From NCBI RefSeq assembly GCF_002877365.1, contig NZ_MCWZ01000296.1:1-39866 (forward strand): a stretch of DNA of 39,866 bases. Direction: 5' to 3'. This DNA is from Vibrio sp. 10N.261.55.A7 (GTDB taxonomy: Bacteria; Pseudomonadota; Gammaproteobacteria; Enterobacterales; Vibrionaceae). The position numbers were made by a program, and so were the translations under genes. Under the pieces are notes generated by a model. That model did not search any database, had not been told where the DNA came from, and saw only the letters and a program-made list of their open reading frames with translations. Positions 23,117 through 32,083 of this stretch are shown here, in pieces (the stretch's first letter is position 1; every line of letters starts with the position of its first letter).

Positions 23117-24460
23117 ATGTCCCATATTTTTCATCGCCACTGCCACTCATCACTGCCGACTATTTCCCATGGTCGAGGTGCTTACCTGTACGACTCTCGG
23201 GGTAAAAAGTACCTCGATGCCTGTGGTGGGGCTGCAGTCTCTAACTTGGGGCACAATAACGCTCAAGTAAAGCAAGCCATTCAACGTCAATTGGATGATC
23301 TACCGTACGCACACACAGGGTTCTTTACCAGCCAAGTAGCGGAAGATCTCGCGACAAAACTCGCGGACATCGCGCCTGACCCACTGAATCATGTTTACAT
23401 GACGAGCGGCGGTTCTGAAGCGGTCGAAGCGGCATTGAAAATGGCTCGGCAATATTTCCTTGAACAAGGAAGGCATACTAAAACCCAGTTCATCGCCCGT
23501 CACCAAAGCTACCACGGCAACACACTGGGTGCTTTATCAGTCGGTGGGAATCACTGGCGTCGGGAACCCTTCAAAGCGATCATGCCCTCGTCCCACCATA
23601 TTAACCCTTGCTACCCATATCGTTTCCAGAAGAGTGGCGAAAGTGATGAAGCGTACGCACAACGAGCGGCCTCTGAACTCGAGGCTTCCATTCTCAGCAT
23701 CGGGGCTGACAATGTCATGGCCTTTATCGCCGAACCGATTGTCGGCGCGACATCAGGCGCTGTTGTTCCTACCACGGGGTATTTCTCTCAAATACGTAAC
23801 ATTTGTGACAAGTATGATGTTCTGCTCATTCTAGATGAGGTGATGTGTGGCGTAGGGCGAAGTGGTCGATTTTTCGCTTTCGAATACGAAAACATCATTC
23901 CAGACATTGTCACTATGGCGAAAGGCCTTGGCGCGGGTTATCAACCGATTGGCGCAACGCTAGTCAGTAGCAACATTTACAACACCATCGCTCAAGGAAG
24001 CGGTTTTTTCCAACATGGTCACACCTTCATGGGTCATCCGTTGGCCTGCGCGGCCAGTCTTGCCACCATCAAATACATCCAAGAAAACGATTTAACCGAT
24101 AGAGTGGCCCAGCTGGGCACCGGCTTACAAACCAAGCTGAACCACAGCTTAGGCCACCGTGACTACGTAGGTGAAATACGAGGCAGGGGGCTCTTTATTG
24201 GCATCGAACTTGTTGAAGATAAACGCACAAAACACGCTCACTCTCCGTCGCTTCAACTCGCGAAAAAAATAAAATCTACCGCGATGGATGAAGGTCTTAT
24301 GGTCTACCCAATGGCTGGCACAATCGATGGTACGGCGGGAAATCACATTCTTCTCGCCCCTCCATTTATCATCGACGAAAGCCAGTCAGACGAGATAGTC
24401 GACAAGCTCAACGCCACACTGCAAAAAGTGATGCGCCACCTAAAAGAGAGTGAGCATTAA
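23117..24460 (+). CDS. Class III PLP-dependent aminotransferase (omega-amino/diamino acid type)
   Basis: 447 residues, fold type I PLP enzyme. Seen are the phosphate site SGGSEAVEAALKMA (about 97-110), the stacking aromatic/His region HQSYHGNTLGALS, D240 in LILDEVMCGVGRSG, and the PLP lysine K269 in DIVTMAKGLGAGY. The HGHTFMGHPLACAA segment is typical of the group that acts on omega-amino acids or amino-keto acids. AAAGG precedes the ATG at 23117; two earlier in-frame starts are less convincing. Its TAA overlaps the ATG of the next gene by one base. With a beta-keto acid cleavage enzyme next, it may supply the beta-keto acid by deamination; the substrate is not readable. Confidence 0.9.
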   Translation: MSHIFHRHCHSSLPTISHGRGAYLYDSRGKKYLDACGGAAVSNLGHNNAQVKQAIQRQLDDLPYAHTGFFTSQVAEDLATKLADIAPDPLNHVYMTSGGSEAVEAALKMARQYFLEQGRHTKTQFIARHQSYHGNTLGALSVGGNHWRREPFKAIMPSSHHINPCYPYRFQKSGESDEAYAQRAASELEASILSIGADNVMAFIAEPIVGATSGAVVPTTGYFSQIRNICDKYDVLLILDEVMCGVGRSGRFFAFEYENIIPDIVTMAKGLGAGYQPIGATLVSSNIYNTIAQGSGFFQHGHTFMGHPLACAASLATIKYIQENDLTDRVAQLGTGLQTKLNHSLGHRDYVGEIRGRGLFIGIELVEDKRTKHAHSPSLQLAKKIKSTAMDEGLMVYPMAGTIDGTAGNHILLAPPFIIDESQSDEIVDKLNATLQKVMRHLKESEH

Positions 24461-25329
24461 TGGCAAAATCGATTGGAATCATTGTCGCGCCCAATGGTGC
24501 GACAAAATCTCAAACCGTTCACGCTGCCTTGCCGATTACCCCATTGGAAATCGCAGATACAGTCGAAGCCTGTCTTCATCAAGGGACGGCAATGGTGCAT
24601 CTCCACTCAAGAGATTCGCAAGGCAAGCACTCACTCGAAATAGAAGATAACCTGACAACCTATCACACCGTGAAAGAGCGTGTCGGCGACAAAATTCTTG
24701 TCCAGCTAACCACTGAAGCGGTGGGGCAATATTCTCCCGAACAACAAATGTCACTCATCAAGGCGATCAAACCGGAAGCGGCTTCTTTCGCGATAAAGGA
24801 ACTCATTCCAGACCGTCGCTCACACGACTCCGCCAGAGCCTTTTTCCATTGGGTCGATGAACATTCCATCATTCCACAATACATCGTTTACTCGCCTACT
24901 GACCTTAAACGTTACCTAGATCTCATAGAAAATCAGATACTTCCAAAGCAAAACCACCATGTTTTGCTAGTCTTAGGTAGATATAACAAGCAATTGCAAT
25001 CAAGCCCCACAGACCTGTTGCCATTTGTTCCCTATTTACAAGAACTTACATGTCGTTGGGCAGTATGTGCCTTTGGTTCACAAGAACTTCAATGCTTGAC
25101 GACCGCAGCTCTATTTGGAGGCGATGTTCGCATAGGCTTTGAAAACAATCACTTAGACACATTCGAACAACCTGCAATCAGCAATGAACACCAAGTAAAA
25201 AAACTGAAAGAGTTAATAACTCAGCTCAACATTGGAACCTATGACGCACAGGCATACAGACAAAGAATCATTCAATGCTCGACGATGCAAAGCGTTACTC
25301 AACTCACCGAGAATAAGGAAATACCATGA
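24460..25329 (+). CDS. BKACE family (DUF849) beta-keto acid cleavage enzyme
   Basis: 289 residues, TIM-barrel of the beta-keto acid cleavage enzyme family (Kce-like), which condense a beta-keto acid with acetyl-CoA to give acetoacetate and a CoA ester. The metal-binding HxH is VHLHSRD (H47, H49), preceded by the family opening [20 protein letters not shown]; the late DVRIGFENN corresponds to the usual VRVGLED site and keeps the Glu but has Asn in place of Asp. It is slightly divergent from the best-known members. It is locked between the aminotransferase (one-base overlap) and the TAXI protein (four-base ATGA overlap), so the three are one operon. Substrate unknown; amino-containing beta-keto acids are plausible. 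Confidence 0.87.
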   Translation: MAKSIGIIVAPNGATKSQTVHAALPITPLEIADTVEACLHQGTAMVHLHSRDSQGKHSLEIEDNLTTYHTVKERVGDKILVQLTTEAVGQYSPEQQMSLIKAIKPEAASFAIKELIPDRRSHDSARAFFHWVDEHSIIPQYIVYSPTDLKRYLDLIENQILPKQNHHVLLVLGRYNKQLQSSPTDLLPFVPYLQELTCRWAVCAFGSQELQCLTTAALFGGDVRIGFENNHLDTFEQPAISNEHQVKKLKELITQLNIGTYDAQAYRQRIIQCSTMQSVTQLTENKEIP

Positions 25330-26300
25330 AGCGACTCAAGTCACTTGTCACCGCAACAACCGCAACACTACTCATTGGTGCAGCAAGCACAGCGGTAGCT
25401 GAAGAAAGATTTGTCACCATTGGCACAGGCGGCGTCACTGGCGTGTACTACCCTACTGGTGGCGCGATTTGTCGATTAGTCAACAAAGCTCGCAGTGAAC
25501 ACGGAATCCGCTGCTCAGTAGAAAGTACTGGCGGCTCAATCTACAACATCAACACCATTCGCGCTGGCGAGCTTGATCTAGGAATCGCTCAGTCAGACTG
25601 GCAATATCACGCGTACAACGGCAGTAGCAAGTTTGAAGATAAAGGGGCATTTAAAGAACTGCGCGCCGTGTTCTCTGTTCACCCAGAACCATTTACGGTC
25701 GTGGCACGAGCAGATTCAGGGATTAAAACCTTTGAAGACCTCAAAGGGAAGCGCGTCAATATTGGTAACCCAGGATCAGGTCAACGCGGCACCATGGAAG
25801 TATTGATGGCAGAGTATGGTTGGACTAACAGCGACTTTAAACTGGTTTCAGAACTCAAAGCGTCTGAGCAGTCTAAAGCACTGTGTGATAACAAAATTGA
25901 TGCCATGATCTACACCGTGGGTCACCCAAGTGGCGCAATCAAAGAAGCCACGACATCTTGTGAGAGTGTGATTGTGTCAGTTGCGGGCACGCAAGTCGAC
26001 AAGCTGGTTTCAGACAACAGCTTCTACCGCGTGGCTAGCGTACCAGGTGGCATGTACCGAGGGAATGACGACGACACAGCAACATTTGGTGTTGGTGCAA
26101 CCTTTGTTTCTTCAACGGAAGTGCCTGAAGATGTGGTTTACAACATAGTAAAAGCGGTCTTTGAGAACTTTGATGGCTTTACCCGCCTACACCCAGCTTT
26201 CGCCAATTTAAAGAAAGAAGAGATGGCAAAAGACGGCCTATCTGCACCATTGCATGCGGGTGCTGAGAAGTACTATCGTGAGGTTGGGTTAATAAAGTAA
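25326..26300 (+). CDS. TAXI family TRAP transporter solute-binding protein
   Basis: 324 residues with a signal peptide ([20 protein letters not shown], cleavage near TAVAEE). The mature start [20 protein letters not shown] and the block [20 protein letters not shown] are classic TAXI features (TRAP-associated extracytoplasmic immunogenic protein). These bind small acids such as glutamate or related compounds for a TRAP permease. The reading frame starts within an ATGA overlap with the BKACE gene. No TAXI-type fused permease follows here: a terminator comes next, so the permease must be encoded elsewhere or the protein works as a receptor. Confidence 0.92.
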   Translation: MKRLKSLVTATTATLLIGAASTAVAEERFVTIGTGGVTGVYYPTGGAICRLVNKARSEHGIRCSVESTGGSIYNINTIRAGELDLGIAQSDWQYHAYNGSSKFEDKGAFKELRAVFSVHPEPFTVVARADSGIKTFEDLKGKRVNIGNPGSGQRGTMEVLMAEYGWTNSDFKLVSELKASEQSKALCDNKIDAMIYTVGHPSGAIKEATTSCESVIVSVAGTQVDKLVSDNSFYRVASVPGGMYRGNDDDTATFGVGATFVSSTEVPEDVVYNIVKAVFENFDGFTRLHPAFANLKKEEMAKDGLSAPLHAGAEKYYREVGLIK

Positions 26301-26321
26301 CCCCTGTAGAACATCAACAAC

Positions 26322-26348
26322 AGCGCTTACCTCGGTAGGCGCTTTTTG
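26322..26348 (+). terminator. Rho-independent terminator after the aminotransferase-BKACE-TAXI operon
   Basis: AGCGCTTACC (26322-26331) pairs with GGTAGGCGCT (26334-26343) with one G-U; the terminal pairs open to form the loop. A T run follows at 26343-26347. Confidence 0.8.
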
Positions 26349-26368
26349 TATGTGCTTTATCAAACCTT

Positions 26369-26402
26369 AACAGTTCAACAGTTCAACAGTTCAACAGTTC
26401 AA
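26369..26402 (+). repeat. Four tandem copies of the 8-mer AACAGTTC
   Basis: AACAGTTC is repeated four times without error, followed by AA. It lies just after a terminator in non-coding DNA (26301-26719), about 320 bases before the EAL-HDOD gene. An 8-base unit is not a multiple of three and is prone to slippage, but no gene depends on it visibly. Confidence 0.9.
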
Positions 26403-26719
26403 ATACCACAAAACCACATTCTCGGGCGCGAGGTCGGAGATAATTCCACACTCTTTATGTCACGTCTTGCGCAGCAATTTATTTTCCAACAATTTTTGAG
26501 CACGTTCTTCCAGACGCTCGAACTATAAGTCTGGAATTTCCGCTGATTTGCCTAACTAACCACCTAAAAAGTGGTCAAACTCAATTTATTTCATTACATA
26601 TTATGAATGAGATGGCGAATTGTTCTCATTTATGTAATAAAGTGAAACAATTATTAATAAAAATAATTATTAAAGCATATGCATTCACTAAAAGAATACA
26701 AAAGGTAGCAAAGTTCATC

Positions 26720-27934
26720 ATGGAAAAATCATTTATAGCAAGGCAACCCATTGTTAATAGAGATAAAAATTTGGTTGGCTATGAGCTTCTATTCCGCGAG
26801 GGAAAAGATAATGCATTTCCGAACATTGACCCTGACTTAGCAACATCCAAAGTCTTAACTAGCGTGTACTTCAATAGCGATAGCTACGAACGTGTACTGC
26901 AAGATAAGTTAGGGTTCGTTAATTTCCCATACAACAGTGTTGTTAGGCTCATCCCTTCACTATTGCCCAAGCGTAAGATAGTCGTTGAGGTACTGGAAAC
27001 TTGCGAACCTACTGACGAGCTTCTTTGCGCTCTAAAAGAACTCAAAGGCCTTGGCTACAAAATTGCGCTTGATGATTTTATGCCAACGCCCGCTTGGAGA
27101 AGGTTTCTGCCCTTTGTTGATATCATCAAATTCGACATCACTCAGGTCCCCTTAGATAAAACAGCCAACTTGATTAAGAAGCTGAGTCATAAAATTTCAT
27201 TCGTCGCTGAGCGAGTAGAATCACGTGAAGATTTTTTGAAATGCAAAGAGATAGGGTTTCACTATTTTCAAGGCTATCACTTTGCGAAACCAGAATTGGT
27301 TCAACAAAAAGCGATCAGCGCCTCTCAGTTGTCTATTCTAAAACTGTGCCAAGAGGTAGCGAAAGAAGAACTGGATATCAAACGCTTAGAGAGCCTATTT
27401 GCCTCGGATGTTGCGCTCTCCTTCAAGCTCTTTCGTTATGTGAACTCGTCTAATTTAAGCGTCGAAATTCGATCATTTCGACAAGCACTTGTCTATTTAG
27501 GCGCAGACAAAATTCGGTTGTTTGTATCACTCATCGCTCTTTCGGCTGACAAAAGCACCGAACCTAAACCCATTTACCTCATGGCAATCCAAAGAGCCTA
27601 TTTTTGCTCTCTGATCGCCGAACACTTGAAGCTAGGCCGCACAGACGCCTACCTCGTTGGCCTTTTTTCGCTGCTAGATGCCATGTTTAAAGTCAGCTTT
27701 GAGACCATTTTTGCTTCAATCAAGATAAGCCCTGCCGTCCAAAGCGCCATCATAGAGCGAGAAGGAGTGCTGGGAAACATGCTGAGCTTAGTCATCGCCT
27801 ATGAAAAAGCGGAATGGCCATTGATTACCCGATTAAACAAAGAGTTAGAAATCTGCCCGCAGATATCCAGTGAATGCTTTACTGAATCCTTAAACTGGGG
27901 AAAACCAAAAAGCAAAGCCAAAGAACTCGCATGA
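26720..27934 (+). CDS. EAL-HDOD signalling protein with degenerate EAL motif
   Basis: 404 residues: EAL-type domain (about 1-200) and HDOD domain (about 205-390), the YuxH-like arrangement. The EAL signature reads YELLFREG, that is ELL, and later catalytic positions are altered (LDDFMP where active enzymes have DDFG), though KFD, the Glu of AERVES and FQGYHFAKP remain recognisable. Cyclic-di-GMP hydrolysis is therefore doubtful; binding or protein-protein regulation is more likely. Some vibrio proteins of this architecture (CdgJ) affect motility. The start MEKSFIARQPIVNRDKNLVG at 26720 fits the family; the 39 upstream open codons are AT-rich and rejected. Confidence 0.87.
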   Translation: MEKSFIARQPIVNRDKNLVGYELLFREGKDNAFPNIDPDLATSKVLTSVYFNSDSYERVLQDKLGFVNFPYNSVVRLIPSLLPKRKIVVEVLETCEPTDELLCALKELKGLGYKIALDDFMPTPAWRRFLPFVDIIKFDITQVPLDKTANLIKKLSHKISFVAERVESREDFLKCKEIGFHYFQGYHFAKPELVQQKAISASQLSILKLCQEVAKEELDIKRLESLFASDVALSFKLFRYVNSSNLSVEIRSFRQALVYLGADKIRLFVSLIALSADKSTEPKPIYLMAIQRAYFCSLIAEHLKLGRTDAYLVGLFSLLDAMFKVSFETIFASIKISPAVQSAIIEREGVLGNMLSLVIAYEKAEWPLITRLNKELEICPQISSECFTESLNWGKPKSKAKELA

Positions 27935-27967
27935 TTTCCGTGACGATTGTTTTCGTTACCTTTTAGT

Positions 27968-28284
27968 ATGGCCAGAATAACTATGGTACTGCCGCCAGAT
28001 TCACCACCAATCGGTGAACAAGTAAGAGTCGAACCATCGACAGCTAACGATGATAGGAAAGAGACAGTAAGCGAAGATTTCAAGCCGTGCTGAGATTGGA
28101 TATGACTGAATGCCAATGAAGCAGTGATGACGCTAATTGAAGTACACAAACAAATCTAGAACGGGCAAGGAGAGCACAAGATAAAGCGGACCGTCTACTA
28201 GTTGAGTGTAAGCTTGCACTCAACTCAACAAGACGCATCACGTTCACAGCGCAGAGCGGGCTTGTTCAACTCATATTTGGATAA
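27968..28284 (+). pseudogene. Frameshifted small gene of unknown function
   Basis: Three plus-strand frames follow each other in protein-like order. Frame A starts at ATG 27968 and includes VLPPDSPPIGEQVRVEPSTA, then NDDRKETVSEDFKPC and a stop. A short piece LRLDMTE follows, then NANEAVMTLIEVHKQI in a second frame, then LERARRAQDKADRLLVECKL and ITFTAQSGLVQLIFG with TAA at 28282-28284. Joining them needs about three single-base changes and gives a charged, partly helical protein of about 105 residues. The charge pattern and regular helix in the last part argue against chance. I do not recognise the family. An opposite-strand frame over this region is a shadow. Confidence 0.55.
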
Positions 28285-28422
28285 AACCTAGTTGCAAACC
28301 CGCAGTAATTATGAAATTTAGGGTAAGTACTTCTAAGGTAAATTATTCAGAACACCTACGAACCAGTGGCTAGTTTTATTCATCCACTACACATTATCTA
28401 GCCTTTCCTAGTTTCGTGAGTC

Positions 28423-28447
28423 GGGCGCCGTTTCATTAATAGCGCCC
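28423..28447 (-). terminator. Hairpin downstream of the small leftward gene
   Basis: GGGCGC (28423-28428) pairs with GCGCCC (28442-28447). It is placed correctly to end the small leftward gene starting at 28687, but lacks a good T run on that strand. The rest of 28285-28477 shows nothing. Confidence 0.35.
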
Positions 28448-28477
28448 TTGAACTATGAATTTAGCCATAAGCTTAAG

Positions 28478-28687
28478 TTATAAATATTTTGTATAGTCTT
28501 TAGTGGCGATGTACTCATCGTTGTTTGTATGCTCCGACTCTATACCCAAATCCTTTTGCATGTGCTTGCTTAATGATCCGTCTATGAACTGACTTTCAGA
28601 TGACGATTTTGTGCCTTTAATGCTATTAAACAGCACCTTAATAGTTCTTAGGATGACCTTGTTTTTAGGGCTTAATATCCATTCCAT
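28478..28687 (-). CDS. Small hypothetical protein (69 residues)
   Basis: Starts MEWILSPKNKVILRTIKVLF with AAAGGTGAAACG before the ATG, a good initiation signal, and ends in KDYTKYL. The first 25 residues are basic and amphipathic; the middle reads GSLSKHMQKDLGIES, faintly like the C-terminal part of DUF1127 (YjiS-like) proteins, where an L-DIGL segment is conserved. The similarity is too weak for assignment. It diverges from a GcvA-like LysR gene about 100 bases away, which may control it. Confidence 0.6.
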   Translation of the reverse strand: MEWILSPKNKVILRTIKVLFNSIKGTKSSSESQFIDGSLSKHMQKDLGIESEHTNNDEYIATKDYTKYL

Positions 28688-28787
28688 CGTTTCACCTTTC
28701 ATTTCTCTCATTCATTTGTCATTATTATGAAAAGGCGAAGACAAATTAGCCAACAACCATTACTAACAGGATGTATAAGTAGAAGTT

Positions 28788-29693
28788 ATGGACAATCGTT
28801 TGCGACATTTACCAAGTTTACGGTACTTTGAAGCCGCAGCGCGGCTCAGCAGCTATAGCAAAGCGGCAGAAGAGTTGTTTGTCAGCCAAGCCGCGGTGAG
28901 TCAACAAATAAGGCAACTTGAAGAGCAGTTAGCGTGCAAACTCTTCATTCGCAAAGGGCGAGAAATGGCACTGACCGATAAAGGGCGCACGTTGCTCACC
29001 CATGTCTCTCGTGGCTTTAGCAGTATTTTGAGTGGCCTGAATCAGATTCAATCCGAGCCATTAGAGGGTGTATTGGTTGTTGGCAGCCCACCTTCATTTG
29101 CTTCGCGTTGGCTCTTGCCTAGGTTATGGAAATTCACCGTGAGGCATCCTGAGATTCCAATCAAAGTGCTCACAAGATGCGATGTGCCCAATTTAAAGCG
29201 TGGGGAAATTGATATCGCGATAGTACAAGGTGACGATCTGTGTATCGAAGATGGGCTGACTCAAGAAGTGCTGATCAATGAACCCGTTTATCCCTACTGC
29301 TCACCAAACCTTGCTGAGTCCATGAAATTCAGTCACCCGGAAGACTTACTCAGATGTTGGCTGATCTATTTTGACAGCGGCTGTTTCCCTTGGGAGTCGT
29401 GGTTTCATCAAGCGAATGTTTCCATGGAAGCGAACTCAATTCAATGGGTGGAAGTGGGTACGTTTGATATGGGGCTAAATACGGTGATGGCTGGGCATGG
29501 TGTGTGTTTGGCCACCGACAGTTTGGCTGGAGACCTCATTGACCGAGGTCTTTTGGTTAAACCATTTGATATCGGCATGACACCCGGCGTGCAAGTTAAC
29601 CTATGCGTTGACCCGAGTTCGCCAAGAAGAGAGCGCATTAAAGCTTTTAGCGAATGGCTCCACGAGGAAGTCTCCGTGGAGTGTGATTCATAA
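28788..29693 (+). CDS. GcvA-like LysR-family transcriptional regulator
   Basis: 301 residues. The opening RLRHLPSLRYFEAAARLSSY and the helix-turn-helix SKAAEELFVSQAAVSQQIRQ are those of the GcvA subgroup, followed by an effector domain with VVGSPPSFASRWLLPRLWKF. It is unlikely to be GcvA itself, since no glycine-cleavage genes are near; members of this subgroup also control beta-lactamase and amino-acid genes. It is divergent from the 69-residue protein, and 2.5 kb from the aminotransferase-BKACE-TAXI operon, which lacks a regulator of its own. Confidence 0.88.
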   Translation: MDNRLRHLPSLRYFEAAARLSSYSKAAEELFVSQAAVSQQIRQLEEQLACKLFIRKGREMALTDKGRTLLTHVSRGFSSILSGLNQIQSEPLEGVLVVGSPPSFASRWLLPRLWKFTVRHPEIPIKVLTRCDVPNLKRGEIDIAIVQGDDLCIEDGLTQEVLINEPVYPYCSPNLAESMKFSHPEDLLRCWLIYFDSGCFPWESWFHQANVSMEANSIQWVEVGTFDMGLNTVMAGHGVCLATDSLAGDLIDRGLLVKPFDIGMTPGVQVNLCVDPSSPRRERIKAFSEWLHEEVSVECDS

Positions 29694-29868
29694 GGTAACA
29701 TCCTGTATGGGATTTCTCATACTCCACCATGGCTTGTTGACTCAATGCGCCTCAACAATCGTTGCTCTAGAGTTGGGGTAGGTTCCTGCTTTTCTTCGCT
29801 TTATTTTGCTTAGTTTAGCTTTTCTTTACCTACCCTCTCCTTTCCTCTCACTCTACACAATCAATAGT

Positions 29869-30903
29869 TTACAACGCGTTGAGATAAGATTTTAAGGCTT
29901 TTAATCTCACAGTGGCACCACCAATAATGTCCATAAAGCCAAGCATGGCGTGTGGTTTCGATGCTGAAATCCAGGCAGACCCCGTTGCGCCTATTGGAAT
30001 GTTGTATCCTTCTGGCTCTGTAAACTCAATCACAACGGTTCGACCATGTGTCCCAGCATTTTGAGCAACATGCTGCGTGACGTTTTGCGTGCCGTTTTGC
30101 ACAGAAACCATCGCCTCACCCGTTCCCGTCGTTAAGCTGTGGACTTTGCCTCTAAACACTTCCCCAGGGTGTGAATTGACATAAAATTCAGCAAATTGAC
30201 CCACTTCAATGTATCGATACGTTTGATCGCTCACACGCATCTCAAGGAATTTTCTTTCGTTATCAAACAGGTGCATGTTACCGGTTCGTGTACCTTTCGC
30301 GATGTTCACGATGCCGACCTTACCATCGAATGGCGCGGTAATAATGTTGAGATCATTTAGCCACTCATTTTCCGCTATCTGAGAGTTGATAGAGCTCATT
30401 TCAGCCTTTAAGCCAGACAACTCAGCATAACCCTGTTGAATTTTGGTATGAAGATTGTCTCGATCCGCTTGGCTGCTGTATTCATCTAACGCCGTTAATC
30501 GCTGAAAATTCTTCTCATCGATATCGACTTGCAGCTGAGTGGCTTTAATATCATGCTTTGTGGCGTCGAGTTGTGCATTCAAACTCTTTATTTGCTCGAC
30601 ATTATCCGTTGCCTCTAGCGTATAAAGGCGTTCCCCTTTCTTGACCTCTTGATTGTGTTTGACGTAAATATCTTTGACTTTCTGACCCGCCAAAGGGCTC
30701 AAAACTGCATGTGGGGCTTTGACAGTGCTGCTGTCAGTTAAATCCACCGGTGCCCAAAATCGACTCGCGGTAAAGAGCGTCGTGGCAATGAACAATCCTA
30801 AGCTGATGCTAAGTGTCGCATTTCGCATATTCCATTTGATCACCCCAGCTTTAACAAGGATCCAAACAATAAAAATATAGGGAAGCATTATCTCTTTCAT
30901 CAT
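29869..30903 (-). CDS. HlyD/EmrA-type membrane-fusion protein (YibH-like)
   Basis: 344 residues. Two hydrophobic helices at the N-terminus (about 6-20 and 29-46), then a biotinyl-lipoyl half-motif (VLSPLAGQKVKDIYVKHNQE), a coiled-coil hairpin (about 105-175, IKSLNAQLDATKHDIKATQL), the second lipoyl half (NIITAPFDGKVGIVNIAKGT) and beta-barrel. The two N-terminal helices and the short helical C-terminal tail recall E. coli YibH, an EmrA-like inner-membrane adaptor. Its first ATG directly abuts the upstream TAA with AAGGAG just before, so translation is coupled. No transporter or outer-membrane channel is present besides the stub at 31375. Confidence 0.85.
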   Translation of the reverse strand: MMKEIMLPYIFIVWILVKAGVIKWNMRNATLSISLGLFIATTLFTASRFWAPVDLTDSSTVKAPHAVLSPLAGQKVKDIYVKHNQEVKKGERLYTLEATDNVEQIKSLNAQLDATKHDIKATQLQVDIDEKNFQRLTALDEYSSQADRDNLHTKIQQGYAELSGLKAEMSSINSQIAENEWLNDLNIITAPFDGKVGIVNIAKGTRTGNMHLFDNERKFLEMRVSDQTYRYIEVGQFAEFYVNSHPGEVFRGKVHSLTTGTGEAMVSVQNGTQNVTQHVAQNAGTHGRTVVIEFTEPEGYNIPIGATGSAWISASKPHAMLGFMDIIGGATVRLKALKSYLNAL

Positions 30904-31356
30904 TTACTCCTTATCACTGTTCATATTTTGATTGTGTACACCGTTACTGATCACTCGGCTTAATGCATTTCCCACCACGTCCCATCGAGTAAAGGCAATG
31001 ATAATGGCCAGAACCCACCACACTTTGTTGATCAATAAGCCACATAAAGACAGTGCAAAAACTAATGTCGTATGGGCACTGTTTTTGTGTTCACTTTCAT
31101 GAACGGCAATTTCATGCAATTGCCAAAGCAAATAGGAAACATAAGCAAAAATCCCAAGCGTAACGACAAAGATAATCCCCATAAAAATCTCAGAATTAAG
31201 TAGGTTGATTATCGTTGGATTTCCGCCTGTGAACTCACTTGCATCCATCTCTTTGCCGTGGATATTGGATAACGATGAGAAGAACAACACACCGCTCGCG
31301 GCCATGGATAAAAATAGGCAGGCTTTCAATAAGATTCGCGCAATCGTCTTAAACAT
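30904..31356 (-). CDS. Small inner-membrane protein coupled to the membrane-fusion protein
   Basis: 150 residues with about four hydrophobic segments (10-27, 54-80, 92-110 and 112-125). No family recognised. The position directly before an HlyD/YibH-like gene with abutting stop and start codons suggests a partner in the same envelope complex, comparable with the small YibI protein beside YibH in E. coli, though the sequences are not obviously similar. The C-terminal tail ends NQNMNSDKE. Confidence 0.75.
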   Translation of the reverse strand: MFKTIARILLKACLFLSMAASGVLFFSSLSNIHGKEMDASEFTGGNPTIINLLNSEIFMGIIFVVTLGIFAYVSYLLWQLHEIAVHESEHKNSAHTTLVFALSLCGLLINKVWWVLAIIIAFTRWDVVGNALSRVISNGVHNQNMNSDKE

Positions 31357-31374
31357 ACTGTTGACCTTATAACG

Positions 31375-31581
31375 TTAGAATGAGTACGAAGTACCAATGA
31401 AGTGCACTTGGCCAGTAAAGTGGCCATCTAGGTTTTTCACAATGCCACTTTGACTGATATCCATTTCACCGAAATCGGCGTATTGATAGTAAATATCCCA
31501 CTGACTGTCACTCCACGCGGTTAGCAGCAATGAGCACTGAATAGGTGTTGGAATTGGTATAGTGTTGTTTGTGGTAGACAT
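31375..31581 (-). CDS. Short C-terminal outer-membrane beta-barrel-like stub
   Basis: 68 residues. From about residue 17 it reads CSLLLTAWSDSQWDIYYQYA and ends GQVHFIGTSYSF: alternating polar and aromatic residues and a terminal Phe, the pattern of the last beta strands of an outer-membrane protein. There is no signal peptide. GAGGG before the ATG offers a start, but the protein is too short to form a barrel, so I regard it as the end of a deleted outer-membrane gene that once headed this operon. It may still be translated. Confidence 0.5.
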   Translation of the reverse strand: MSTTNNTIPIPTPIQCSLLLTAWSDSQWDIYYQYADFGEMDISQSGIVKNLDGHFTGQVHFIGTSYSF

Positions 31582-32083
31582 GACAGCCCTCGAATAACAA
31601 GTCGTGATAGCTTAAAAACAAACTAAACGCGATCCTTGCCGATGTTCTCGTGCTATCTGTTAGGCCAAATTTATCAAAAATAAATTATCTGAAATAATGC
31701 ATTTAATCTATTTCAGATATGTGTTCAACGCATAACACTGAAGTTGCTATCAGGGGTTACGAATAACTGATGATAGTGATTCGTCGTTGAGCAATTGCTG
31801 CATATTGCCCAGTTACGTCGGCGGCCTAATACAGCGCCCCTGCATTCTCTATTCGTAATGGTTTACGCATTGTCTTCTCTAAGCAAAAATGGCCTAGCTA
31901 AAACCCGTAGCCCCTTATCTGGCAGAAAAAGGCAAGAGCTGCCATAGGTATTAAAAAGAAATGCCAAATTGAACGATCTATTATAGAACCATCAACTTCA
32001 TCGCAATCGTGGGAAATGAACACGTGAGTACGCCCATCTTAACGGCGGTACAGGGGCAAAGTGGTATTGGGCTCTTTCATCGT
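31582..32083. other. Intergenic region upstream of the membrane-fusion operon, no gene
   Basis: About 500 bases without a coding frame that I can support. It carries the inverted repeat at 31687-31718 and several AT-rich stretches suitable for promoters. No terminator is clear for the leftward LysR gene at 32084. Confidence 0.5.
31687..31718. promoter_or_regulatory. Ten-base inverted repeat upstream of the membrane-fusion operon
   Basis: ATCTGAAATA (31687-31696) and TATTTCAGAT (31709-31718) are perfect complements with 12 bases between, about 105 bases before the stub gene. It may be an operator of two half sites one helical turn apart (about 22 bases centre to centre, two turns), or a cruciform or hairpin. 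Confidence 0.5.

Noticed and set aside
23020..23205. A 61-codon frame overlapping the aminotransferase start
   Set aside because: Different phase, no family and overlapping a well-supported gene.
26603..26719. A 39-residue N-terminal extension of the EAL-HDOD protein
   Set aside because: AT-rich, Lys/Ile-rich and not seen in the family; MEKSFIARQP is the usual beginning.
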